DNA of 64,000 nt from Ischnura elegans (lineage: Eukaryota; Arthropoda; Insecta; Odonata; Coenagrionidae), in NCBI RefSeq assembly GCF_921293095.1, contig NC_060246.1, positions 16,386,001 through 16,450,000 of the forward strand, written 5' to 3'. The position numbers were made by a program, and so were the translations under genes. The notes under the pieces were generated by a model. That model saw only the letters and a program-made list of their open reading frames with translations. It searched no databases and was not told the DNA's origin. How positions within the stretch are numbered: position 1 is the first letter of the stretch; each line of letters begins with the position of its first letter. Below are positions 1 through 13,200 of the stretch, piece after piece.

Positions 1-1058
1 TGGGGAGAGGTGGAACAAGTTATTGGAAAACACGAATAATCCAAACTTTTACCATAATTTCTTGTAATTTTTGTAAGGTACGTAAATCAAACAATGTATT
101 ATTATTTATGGACGTATTCTGTTATTTTAGAGTGCTTCCCGGGCTCATCCAGAGCTTTTTTTGCCTTACCGCTATCTTTTTCGCGGCAATGATGTGATGG
201 TACTCGTATTCCTACTACTCCGCATAAAACCTGGATTCTGAAAACCAAGTGACCAGGTCTTCAAGATCACAGATTCTGAAAAGTGGTTCGCACGAATTCT
301 TCACAACCACTGCACGTCTTTGGAAACTACATTGTCAGGCACCACGCCGTGTAGTCAAGTCTCGCACAAGTTGCCTGGTATGCAACTGCTGCGGGGCAAG
401 GATCCAATATCACTGATTGCGATTGTGCAGCATGATGCATGGGAAAAAAGAGCATGGAACTACCGTGAAGGCAATGGGCACAGATCACGCCATCGCGCAC
501 CAGCGGTTATAGGAAACCAGGACTTATCCGCAGGCGAGTGCCTGGCTATGATTCATGCTAGCTCTACTTCCACCTCCCCCGCTGCCTTCACTTCTTCTGT
601 TTCCTTCCTCTCCAGTTTGACCTTGACTAGTAAACACGGCATAAGCATGCCCAAGTGCAATGAAATCTCCCGTTCCCATGGGCCGTGTTCAACCGCTTGC
701 GAGGACACGGCAATAATTGGGCATTTGCGATATGGAATATACCATTAAAGATCGTAGATATAATTTCTCTTAATTTTCGATTGCCTAACCATTGAAGAAT
801 CTCCTGAAAGGTGTAGCTTTGTATTATAACGCAAATATCCTAGTGCTTATACGTCCAAATTAATTTTTTTATAAAGATCACGTAAAATATCACTGTTGTT
901 AATGATATAATTGATTATTGGTGCAATGTATGTAGTAGGTCTAAGTTATCCTGAATATTAGTATATTTTTTCATGATAAAGCTGTGCTCTTCGAAACATT
1001 TGGTGATGCTGTGTAAGTTATGTGCAATTTGTATTCTTTATCTTTGGTTTGCTCTCAG
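1..1058. other. Partial intron of Nrx-IV at the left edge
   Basis: This stretch precedes the acceptor at 1057-1058 and is the 3' part of a Nrx-IV intron whose donor lies outside the window. It contains a block at about 320-750 that is less AT-rich than its surroundings and open in one plus frame. I see no splice sites that would join it to the Nrx-IV reading frame and no known domain. It may be an old transposon or pseudogene piece. Confidence 0.6.
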
Positions 1059-1205
1059 GACTTGAAAGCTGGGTAACAGATGGTGGTGACATCACTCAAA
1101 AGGAGTTTTTGCCTGTTAGGCAGCTGAGGTTTGGCGACACGGGCAATCCCCTCGATGAAAAGGAGGGAAAGTACACTCTGGGGCCTTTGATTTGTGAAGG
1201 CGATG
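1059..1205 (+). CDS. Nrx-IV: Nrx-IV exon a: end of fibrinogen-like region
   Basis: Acceptor ctctcag at 1052-1058 and donor GTGAGT from 1206. It codes for 49 residues including SWVTDGGDITQKEFLPV and RFGDTG, the conserved stretch between the fibrinogen-like domain and the third LamG of Nrx-IV/Caspr proteins. Both bounding introns are phase 1. Confidence 0.9.
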
Positions 1206-4200
1206 GTGAGTTTTCATTACCCAAATGGTTTTCCAATGCACCTATATGTTATCATTATCTCTTCAAAGTTCAAATTTTTTATTTGAATATTCAACATTTT
1301 TATGCATATACCAAACATGGTAGCATAAAAGTATGTGTTCTAAGATAATAGTGAAGTTCAACCCCAACGATAGCACATTTGGTAAATGTATGCTTTGAGA
1401 TGTTTCAAAATCACGTACCTACTCTCTGCGGTCTGTCATTTGGTAAAACCGTATGGAATTTTTAACTGATGAAAACATTTTCTTACTTCGAGATACCATA
1501 GGTATTTATAGGGAGGGGTTGAATCCACAATTTTATTGAATCCAAACCCAAAATCGAAGTTTTCAGGGATTTGAATCGATTTTCCAATTCATATTCTCAA
1601 AATTCATGCAATTTTGAAAATTTACTCACAGCAAGCATATTTTTTCACTTGCAGGAAGATATGTTTCACAAGCAATTTAAGTTGTAATGCATTTACTTGA
1701 ATATAGGAAAAAAATAGAGCTGGTAATCATCCATTTTATTTAGGCATAGCGGGCAAATGTTTTTTTTTAATGTGACCTTGAATTAGAATTTAAGTTATTG
1801 AGTCAATTCATTCAAACTTTTTCTTAACATCATCTCGTATCAGTCTGCTCCTTAAGCACTTAAATTTTTATTCAAAAACGGTAACATAATGACTTACTCA
1901 GGGTCCACCTTCTCATACTTTTGGTCACCCACTAAACCTGAATCACTTAACATTCTCTCTTGTGAAACAGTAGCAGCAGGGATACAAAGAAATTCACCAT
2001 GTCTTTTCTTTCACCAACCCCTTAAATATCGGATATATGGTGTTACCTCAGAATGACTCCTGTGCTACCAAGAAAAAATAGCTTCTCCCACGAGTATGAA
2101 TTTGATTCCACCTTATTCCTACACTTCACCACTTTCAGCTGTGTCTTCATTATATTAAATGAATGAACCCATGGAAGAGTTCTGACAGCCTCATCTCTCT
2201 TCTCTTAAAGAGGTTGTAACACCAGATATGAAATCATTTTAATGGACAGATAACATTTATTATAGTTTGAAAATGAACAACCTTTTAATAAATTAATAAA
2301 ACTGATACTGATCAATCATTATTAAAAATTAATGGAAATAATTATTTTCATGGTAATGTAGAATGCCTTTAAGTTATTTGAAGCTTTCGGTGTTCATTTA
2401 TTATATTATTTTACTTGGAAGATTCAAATGATGAAGAACAGACTAAAATACAAGTATTTGTGAGATGAATCTTTAAGGATTCAGATACTTGAATGTCCTA
2501 CCTTTAATTTTTATGATGCTAACAAAATTATTGTTTTTCCTTTTTTTGGATGCATTGTTTTAATGTGTGACTCATTCTGAACATTTGTTTTGAGAATTGA
2601 TTCATGCCTTTTACCTTCACAGGACTCTTTGCAAATGTTGTAACGTTTCGCGTAACTGATGCCACCATTAACTTGCCCGCATTTGACATGGGCCACAGTG
2701 GAGATATCTACTTTGAGTTCAAGACCACTAAGGAGAGTGCTGTCTTCATTCATAGCAAAGGACCAACAGATTATATTAAAATCGCAATCATTGGTGAGTA
2801 TATTTTTTTGCTACTCGTTTTTCATTCAAAAATATCATTTTAATGTGTCATTTGTTTTCAGTTTGCTCTTTCTTTGTATTTCATATTTATGTGAGAGATT
2901 TACTACACATAATACACCCATGCCTCGCTTAGCGCAATTTCGATATAGCACAAATTTCATTCCTCGGGAAACATTTCAATGCAGGGTAGCCTAATCAAAT
3001 AACCTACAATACAGTCTTGATAAAACGTGAACTTGCACTAAGTACACACGAAATTGCTATCATTTTACGCATATTAATTGTATTGTTTGCCTCAAATCTT
3101 TTTCTTTGTATATATATTAATTGAAATCCATTGCTGTGCAATGATCAAAAGCTTGCTTGTCATGCGGTCCAGATAGCCGGCCTACCAAAGTAATTTACCT
3201 CGTCTCCTTAACAGAATGACATTAGTTAATTTAGATGATTAATTAAGCCTATCCAATCAATGGTTAGAGAAATGTTATGAGTGAAATTTTCATTATTACG
3301 AAATTACGTAACTCAGTCCGGGTCCCGCTGACTAAAAAAGAACTACATTACGAAGTTACACAAATAAGCAATGGCATTTAGGTGGATATACACTACACTA
3401 CATTATAACCATCGTGCCACCATTTAAGTTCTCCTCGTGCACTGTGTGCAAGAGGGTCAATTATGGTACTTTCTTCAGTAGGAGATACTTCAGTATGCAT
3501 GCAACGTCATATAATAAGCTTCATTCCTGTGGAATCATGGTGACCCACTCATTACCACTCATAAATTGAACGTAAAGTAAGTTCTCTTCTTAAGAATACA
3601 TGATTTACGAACTTTCAGAGATGCGAATATTGGAAAAGTTCAAGTGTGCCCGAAATTTCAAATTTGGTGCCTCCCTGCGGACAGCGATTTTTTTCAGCTC
3701 CTGCTGCGTCGCATGCCCAGCTAGATCAGTTTGTCGCAATAGTGAGTTCACTCACAATTGTAATGCAGTGTTGCGTACGGCAGGATAATCACACCTCTCA
3801 ATGCCTTGCATAGCTTTATGAACTAATGATTCCTAAAAGAAACGTTCATACGAACTTCGGTATTACAAACCTCCGGTTTTTTGGTCCCGTGAACTTCTAT
3901 ATAAATAGAATCTACTGTAGTGCACATTAGGCTGTGTGTGTCCATCAGAAAAATATATTTCATAAAGCGGGTGCTTTTCTTGTTTTGTTCTGTAAAATTT
4001 TCTGTAAATTGGTAACACATTTCAGCTCAAATTTCATTTTTTTTCGCCTTTGGTTTCTTGTGTTTTTTTCGGGAGTGGCATATTTCAATGGCTATATCAT
4101 TCTATGTTTCAAGTGGAAGCTTGAGGTATTATATATCCACACAATGTTTCAAATTACATTTGCAGAGCTTTTTTTTCGTTTTTTTCCTTCCGTCAGTTGT

Positions 4201-7200
4201 CGCTCATACCTAACCGAGTGAGGAGCACATCAGTATACCAAATTTATTCTCTGTGTTTGTGCCTTCGATACGGAAGTGATAACCAGTTTAGTGAATATAT
4301 CATGTGTACTCAGTCACGCATTATTAGAAACGTTTTAACGAAGAAGAAATCGAGCATCTGTTTCATTCTGACAATTCGGCTTCCACCAACGACCTTCAAG
4401 GATTTTCTGAAGGAGAGACCGCTAATTCAGGGTGTCTGAGGAGTCGTATGAATCCTCAGAGTCAGGTAATCTTTCTTCTTCTAATACAGGTATGATTCCT
4501 TATTCCATTTTTTTATTCACCTTCTAATAACTCCTGCTCAGTGTCGCCGACTCCACGGGGCCTGAGGGGGCCCGAGCCCCCCCAAAAATTCGTTACAGAC
4601 GTGAGGAAAAAATGTGTCATGCTTGTCAATTTTCCCCGGAGTGTCCAGATATCGAGATTCGAGTGATCAGGGTTCTAATGTCGATCATATGACTCTTCTA
4701 AAATGCTTAAAGAACTTAAAATTCACTACTTACATATAAAATTTATAGAGACAAGGTCCCCGGTTGGGGCCCCCCAATATTTTTTGTCAGTCAGCACCCC
4801 TGCTCCTGCTGTAATGTTTAGATACTTCTAGTGAGGTGATTCATCCCACGCTTATGGAAAGAAATCTTGGGAGATAAGTCTCATTTTGTGGAACCGTTAG
4901 GAAAAATAGGAAAGGGCTGTTAAGAGAAATAAGGACTGCTAAATTAAAGAAAGGCATTTTAGTGCTATGAAAAACTTCTGGAGCAACGGTAAAGAAATGG
5001 AAAGATCAGCACGATGCATTCATGATCTCCACCACCATCAGATAGGAGATAATCCCAACGGGGAAAGAAATCGAAGAGGGGAAGTGGTTACTAAGCCAAA
5101 GATGGTGATTGAGTACAATAAAATAAAGGGAGGAATTGACATTGCCCTTTCGTTGCCCGACACCCTTTCGTTGTATCACTGCACCCATCGAAAAACAGTG
5201 AAGTGGTACCACAAGGTGGCCGATGTTGCTCTTTTTGGGACTGTTAATGCTTTTATACTGTGGAATGAAACACGGAATCTAGGTGCCCACATGATCTCTC
5301 TCCAGCAGTTAAGACGTTAAATTATAGAAGAATGACTGCATATTCTTCGGGATTCTGTTGATAGGGTCTAAAAAAATCGACGCACTACCTGGTAAATGCA
5401 AATAACACTGAAGGAAGTGTTCGAAGTCTGGTAATTTAGAGGATAAAATTATCATTGCATAAAATCGAGAATTAGTATTTTTTGCACTATTTTTAGCACT
5501 GTTTCTTCATTTTAGAAAAGCCGGTGTTGGCTGTCGCGGATGCTACAAAGAATTCTTGCAGACGATGAGACGCAAAGTTGCCCTCAGTAAAGGCAAACGT
5601 GTTTCTACAAAATTTATGATCTGTCCAGATCAGCCGTACCTAAGCCTCCCAAATTTAAATCATTGTACTAATCATCTCCGGATACAATAGCAAATATTAT
5701 TAAAAGCATAATCAACAATTAAAATGTCTTTTAACATTATTTTCAATCATAGCTTTTGAGTGTACACTAAAAAGTTGGAACGCAGATCCAATTGCCTGAG
5801 CCGCCAAATGGCGTCTCATCAAATTTTAGGCATTGTCAAAAGTGGGGAGACGCCCTATGGCGTCGCACGTGACTTAAGTTACAAGCGATAGCGCATCACG
5901 TAATGAGTGTAAATATACCGAGAAATATTAGTAAAACCCGGAGATAGGCTCAATATCATTATTGCCGTTTGGCAATAGGTTCGAAAATATTCGCCTGGCA
6001 CACGCGGAATGACAGCAGAATTCGGGCCCGGCAGCGAACGTGTTAAATAAGACCACTAAAGACAAAAAACGGCGGAAGAAACAAAAGCGAACATTTTTTC
6101 GTGACTTATTAAAAGGTTTGAAATTACGAAACTCGATTTTACGAAGTGCCAATTTTCCGGTCCCCCTGACTTCGTAAAATCAAGAGTTTACTGTATTAAA
6201 ATTAAGTCAATTGAAATGAATTCCGTGAAAAAAAAGGTTTTAGTACGTATATTCCGCTCTTTTGGAATGTAACCCCTAATTAGTATGGAAGTCAATGGTT
6301 CAACTTTCGTACATTAGACTTTCGTACAAGTTTTCGGGAACACATTGTGTACGATAGTTGGGGACCGCCTGTATGTATTTTCATTATTTGATTTGCAAAT
6401 CGACTACTACACACGGTTAAATTCATGATTCTTTAAAATAATTGTTATTAACTTTTGACGATTGAAATAATATTTAATAATGTTAAATAGTGTTTTTAAT
6501 GAACTGATTCAACAATTAATACTGAATATTGGTTGAAAATTAGGCGTTTTATTCCAAAATACATTTTAGGGGTCAAATGACCTGTAGCCGTCCTTCTAGG
6601 TAGCGCGAAACTCCCGTCCTCCTAGTTTTAAATCGCAAAGTGCAACTCAACAAGATGACAACCCGGCTTGCAGTTACAGATCTTTGCAAAATATACGCGA
6701 AAATAAGGTCAACGTAGCTTTGCATGGGGTGAACATTCAGTCTGAGCTGCATGGTCCATTAGTTATCGTGTGGAGAGGCCATGGGCTGGACTGGTCTTTA
6801 GTAGTATTTTTAGTGAATTACAAGTTCAATTGTAGGATGTAGAACCTTAGTATTGACAACCTGTCAAAGCTAAGCTGCTGACTCCAGGCCAGCTCCTGGC
6901 TGTGACTGCTTATGCATTATATTCGTATCCAGGCCTTGATGCCCACTAAATGATCCAATCACTTGGAAGTTAATTTTGTTTCTAATTTCTTGAAGCAGTC
7001 TTCTTGACTGTCAATCACGAATTCATGCTATTTAAATCCACGGTGTTACCAGAGTGCTGTCTCGGGCATGATAGGTTTGTCTATGAGCAGATGATTCACT
7101 CACCAAAGATAGCCTTCTCTGGCATATTTTTCATTAGATGACAGTTTTTTTTATGTAATCCAAATGCACAGAATATACATATCTAACCAATTTGACAACT

Positions 7201-10200
7201 GTGCAGAGTAACAGTGTAGGTTTTGGGTGGAGTTAACTCAGAATCATGCCGGATTTTTATGGGGTATACAGGTCAGAAAACGGACATTCAGGAAAGATTG
7301 TAGTTGACATCGGTCGTTTCCTTCCCTTCACCAACATTCTTTGCTTCACTATGCGACACATAGCCACGTATTGGTTTTTGGAAACAACCACCAATGATTG
7401 TTTTTGGATATTTCATTTTCAAAATTACATAGAAATATGGAAATTAAACCAAATATAGATCTTTCTCCTCTGTGAAATAGAACTGATAGAAAAGCCGCAA
7501 TCAAAGGTGAATGTGACGATTGAGGAGCTTCAGCTTTGCCAAAGGATATTACGGGCTCTCGACGGAGCGAGTGATTTTCTAGATGTGTATTATGAGCTAG
7601 GGCTAGTTCAGCCTAGCTTCCACTGTCACATCATCATCATCGCTGGTCAACAATCCTAGGATTGGTTTGACGCAGCTCTCCACTTAGTTCTCCTATCAGC
7701 TAATCTTTTCACTCCTACGTATTTCTTCTCTTTCACATCTCTCTTTACTTGTTCCATATATTTTGTTCGAGGTCTTCCTTTTCCATTCTTGCCTTCCACC
7801 TGTCCTTCGACGATTGTCTTCATCAGGCCATCATGTCTCAAGATGTGGCCTATAAGGTTGTTCCGTCTTCTTATTAAGGTTTTCATGAGGCTTCTCTTCT
7901 CTCCTACCCTTCTTAGGACTTCCTCATTACTAACTCGGTCGATCCATTTGATTTTCATCATTCTTCTGTAGCACCACATTTCAAAGGCCTCTATCCTTGC
8001 TTTCTCCGCTGCGGTCATTGTCCATGCCTCACTTCCGTATAGGAGCATACTCCAGATGTAGGTTCTTATAAATTGTTTCTTTACCACTGTCACATATGTT
8101 GAAGAAATGAAGTTTTGTCTTATGACACTTCACTATGAAATTCCAGTCTTGTGTTCTCATGATCCTTTTCTTTTATTTTCAATTATGTAGATGGTGACCA
8201 ACTGCAGTTTCAGTACATGGCTGGGGCTGGACCGCTGGGTGTAAGTGTAGAAACATCTTATAGCTTGGCTGATGACAACTGGCATTCAGTACTAGTGGAA
8301 AGGAACAGGTACTTCATAGTTAGGAAAACCTTGGGAGGTTTGAGGTCCCATCTAATGTATTAGGGCAAGTCTTGAGCTGTAGTAATCTTTCTCTGATGAT
8401 ATCTATTGTTTGCTTGTAAAACAGGAAAGAGGCAAGGATGGTGGTGGATGGTGCATTGAAGGCGGAAGTCATGGAGCCCCCTGGACCTGTTAGAGCACTC
8501 CACCTCACCTCGGACCTTGTTGTGGGTAAGTGAGATTGTACTTATAGAAATAATCAATATTATAAATGGAATAAAATGGTTTTCCTTGATTAAAGCTTCT
8601 GTACACCGATTTAAAGTGATCTAATGCATTGTATTTCAACCGTATTGAATGGGTTTGTTTTTATTTAAGCCATTTAAAGAAATCAAAAATTTCAAATCCC
8701 AAGTTACCTAAGTGATTGATTGATGTTTTAGTACTATTGCGAGTGACTCCACTTTCAAGCTAATTAATGTTTTCCCTCAATTTGCGACATTATCGTTAAG
8801 TCTTGATGATTTGTATATCTCCACGGTGTTACGTCTTCCCTTTATTTGCTCGCATACAATGGTCCACTATTTACGCTAGGCCACGGAAAGGAATATGGCG
8901 GATAGCACATCACCACCAAATGGGGAAAGAAATGGAAATTGGTGGAAAGTTTTTGGGCACTTGCTTGAAAAAGACCTTTCATTAACAGTAATTTTTCTGT
9001 TTGTCCTAAATTCTTCAGTAGGTATATCAGATAAAATGATAACAATTTACTTATTATACTGGTTTTTGCCAAATGCCTTGTATATTATATTACGAGAGGC
9101 AATTATGCAGTAAAATCATGAAGCATATGTATCCTCCATTGTAAAATTGCTTTCCGGGAAGAAGTTGGCTCTGACTAAGTGAAATAAAGGGATGATATGC
9201 ACTTCTCTGCCTGGGAATAATTCATCCATGCTTGCAAGCATCATGTTCATGAATGTATATAGAATGTAAATATTTTTGGTCATTTTTATGATGATTAACT
9301 CACTTAGTTTTATTCTTCTCATACATTAGTACTCCTATGCTACTCCTCGGCAAATAAGCCCGACCCTCACACTCATTCATGATCCTCCTCGCTGCAGGTA
9401 TCCGTTGTGAGGTGGTTATATTGTAAATGGTTTTTTGCTGAGAAACACTTTGTTGCATACTCCAAATTTTTATACTTTGAAATCAATTCTTTGTTTTTTC
9501 CATGCATAGGCAATTTTTAAATGAAATTTCAGTGTTACTAGTAATGGAATCCTGGATTTATAGTGTTAGTTCCTTGTGGTTACTAACTTTGTTATTATAA
9601 GAGGTAGTAATACTTTTAAAATCACCTAATGTTTAAAAAAATGTCTGTCATTATTATAGAAGAGTAAATTATTGAAAATCAAAAGTGATATTTGTTTACA
9701 AAAACAGTGATATTGCATTATGTTGACCGTGAACTCATGCGAAGGTAGGATTGGAGGGTCTAGCGCAGTGAATGGGGTAATGGCCGGGCACCCTGTCGAG
9801 TTATGTCCTAATTCAGGGGGACGAAAATACCACGGCAACTCCTCACCAAAAACGAGCTCTGTACTGAGAGGTTTAAAATATTCTCATGCTACTCGAAATG
9901 AGAGAAACCAATGAGAGAAGAAATCTTTATCAATAGAAGACAAAATAAAATTTTTGGGAAGAGTTGACTTGCACGAAGGTTATGCGTTTACTTGAAATCT
10001 TCTCTTCCCCTCAGCTTTAGTTTCAAGTTTCTCATAGGTACTCATGTATTCCTTGCCAAATATTCGTCTATCCCCCCTCAATTGTCTTCATATAAGGAGT
10101 GGATATAGATGACAAATGAACTTCGGTAACTGCGTTGATCTGTTAAAAACCTTAATCCGTATGGATAATTTTACAGTACCGTTTGAGTTGTGGGACATGA

Positions 10201-13200
10201 TTTATAATATCCACTCGAACCTCTCCAACTCTAAAATGTTCGATGATTTTTCTTTGGCGCTGGCAGTGTGGCATAACCAGCATGGTGCCCACCTCTGGGG
10301 TTGCTGAGTATTTGGGTAGAATTCTGTCTTTGTGTTAGGGCATATGTGTATTTGTGTATGTGTTTGGATGCATGTATGATAAGTGCTACGTACGTCTTTC
10401 CAGCTAGTATATTACTGTAGAAATGAAGTTACTGCTCTAATACCAATGGAAGAAAAGGCCGTATATCCCTGGCCTTGGTTGTCTCTGTTTGTGTGCCCTG
10501 TAAGTAACCAAACGTGTCAAATTTCTCATGCCTCACGAAAAGCTATTCTCGGGTTATTCTTGACTCCATATTTTCCTAACATTTGTTTGGGGGTTCTTTT
10601 TTTAATTTTTTTTGCCATGGTTTAACACATTTTGTTTGCTTTGATGCAGGTGCATCTGTTGAATACCAGGATGGCTATGTTGGCTGCATTCGATCTCTAT
10701 TACTTAACGGACAGCTTGCAGATCTCAAAGGCTACGCAGATCGTGGTTTGTATGGTAAGTTTTCCACTTGTTATCTTTGTAATGCTCTTCTCACATGCAG
10801 GTTTTTATGTACATCCATGAAATTCAATCTGTTTAAAATACATCCAAAACTTCTGTACACTCAACTTCTGGACATTCGCAGTGTCCCCTTATGCTTTTTC
10901 ACTAAAAATTCAGACTTTTAGACATATGACGGCAATAAGTAGAGATTTTAAAATTTTGTGCTGTGGTGCATTTCTGCAGGCATGTATTTTATCCTACCCT
11001 CTCATATGTGAACTTTGCATTTAGTATGCAGCCAAAATTTAATTATCTTTACTTCAAGAAAGATTTAAATTATTACCCTATTTCCATGTTTTAAACTGAT
11101 ATATGTAATGAGTGTTCAAAGTAATTGTGAGATGGCAGAGTCCATCAAATATGAGAAAATTTTCCATGTGCTTATTACAATTGCACACCAATTATACATC
11201 TGCTACTGAATGGCTCTTGCGACTGCACCTTGATCGTCATTGAACTTCAGTGAAAAAGCTTAAGTGAATATTTTAAGCAAATATTAAGTGGTGAGGTGCC
11301 GAAGTTGTGGATTTAAGTTTGGAATGAAAAACACTGCCTTGAGTCATGGGAGAATCCAAAGTGAGGATGATTACACTTTGCATGAAGGATCCTTATTTGT
11401 TTTATTTCTCATTTGAATGAGGCTTAATTTTTTAAGGACGAATAATTCAAAATCAACAGATTATGAGTGTTTGTTATTTTATGTGCGTTAAGTCATCAAT
11501 GACGTTTTACGGGCACTCATTCTCAAACCAGTGAGAACTTCTTTTGTAAACATTTATGTTATTACATGCATATTCTGTATAAGATTAAATGTTAATGTGC
11601 ATCACTGAATGCAGCTTTAGTAAATATATTTTTATATTTTTATTTTTGAATATCCACCAAGAAGAATTCAGTGTTGGTGAAACAGTTGTAAATATTGGCC
11701 GTGCCTTCATTCACTGGAAAAATGCATGTACCTTTCCTGGAGTCTCTACCTGGATATGAACTTGTTTTTACCAGAAATTTGGGCCCATGCACATTGTTTA
11801 TCATGATAACTGCATACATGAGGAATTAAGTTAGGCTTTGTTAACAGTGTTTCTTGGTAGCCTAACCCCACAATCAACAATATATCCAATTGCTCTGACT
11901 TTTGTGAAGGTCTTCAGGAATGTTTTCTATACAATAGCCAAGGTCTGACTGTGCATAAATTGCTGGGGCTTTTTTTTTGGTCTGTTGCCGTCGCTAACCT
12001 GTGATTGAAGTGTGGAAATTGTGTATTCACAGGGGTGAGCAGTGGCTGTGTTGGCAAGTGTGAGAGCAACCCTTGCCTGAATAACGGGACTTGCTATGAG
12101 CTCTATGAGGGGTACACTTGTGACTGCCGGTGGACAGCCTTCAAGGGACCAATTTGTGCCGATGGTATGATGTTGTCCTAGCTTAACTTAGCGTGAACAA
12201 TTTGTATGTGTTAGTTATTTGCTTTAAGAAATTTATCAGTCATCATTATACCCACTTCCTGATCAGTGCTCCTAATTAATTCCCTGAAAAGTGAGCACCA
12301 ATTAAAACTGTGATGTTTGAATCATAAAATTCCATTAAGTCTAGTATTATGGAGCTTAACTCTATGTTAGTGGTACAAAGTCTCTGCGACCTTTCATAAA
12401 ATTTGAAATTGAGATAAAATATATCCCTTGGCTGAATGTATTTCCCCTTTTCATATTTGGCTAGATTTTTGGAAAAAAATATTATGTGCAAAACAAAACT
12501 CTAAAGATCAAGGTGCTCAACATGTGAAGTGCTTTTGGTGTTCAGTTGAACAAATATGTATTGATGGATTATCAACTGAATAACGGAAATGAAAATGGCA
12601 GATCTCATAGTTTTAAAATCAAACTGTGATTTTAAAGGCCTGTTTACATGGTACATTAACCCATGCAAGTTAATGTCTAAAGGGCATTTTAGATGGTGAA
12701 TGATTTCAGGGAATTTTCTGTGTAGAAATGGTATGCACTGATGCGACTATCAATAATGCATGTTGATTCTATTGATATTTCTGACTGTTTCTGGCCACAT
12801 GATTTGTTTTGGAAGTTGCAGACGACGGAATGCTTCGTTTACTTGTGTTCTTGAATATAATTGTATTGCTTAGACTTTTGGTGGGGTATGACGCACTAAG
12901 TAATGAGAGAGATTTAAATGGTACCCAATGGATAGTGGAAAACCACTTTGAGAAATTGCTGCTGTTGTGCATTTTGTGATCCGGTAACGAAGTAATAAGT
13001 TGTTTTCGCTGCAGTGCAACCATGAGTATGCTTCAAGATAGTGCACTCTAGAACTTGACCCGAAGGAATCTGACTCTACAAATGGTTATCCGAAGTCTTT
13101 TCCCTTCCGATTCAGTAAATTAGAAAGTAAGTGAAAAAATAATTTGGGGAAGAACTGTACGTTATGAATGATCACAGGCTTTCCTGGCGTATCGAATTGT

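Larger units (their letters stand above)
2794..8190. other. Nrx-IV intron, 5.4 kb, repeat-rich
   Basis: The largest Nrx-IV intron here. It contains a hAT-type MITE (4539-4802), pogo/Tigger-like repeat ends (about 5930-6371; weaker traces near 2920-3000 and 3285-3365) and a minus-strand LINE tail (7632-8083). Several short ORFs (for example 4967-5320) look like chance frames or degraded repeats. No additional exon is supported, because exons b and c join in matching phase. Confidence 0.65.

Noticed and set aside
320..748. 142-codon open frame in the first Nrx-IV intron
   Set aside because: No known domain, no splice sites that connect it in phase, and similarly coding-looking text on the opposite strand. 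Left as unassigned intron.
2604..2994. Alternative frames over Nrx-IV exon b
   Set aside because: Shadows of the true frame; only one frame continues the LamG fold and matches neighbouring exon phases.
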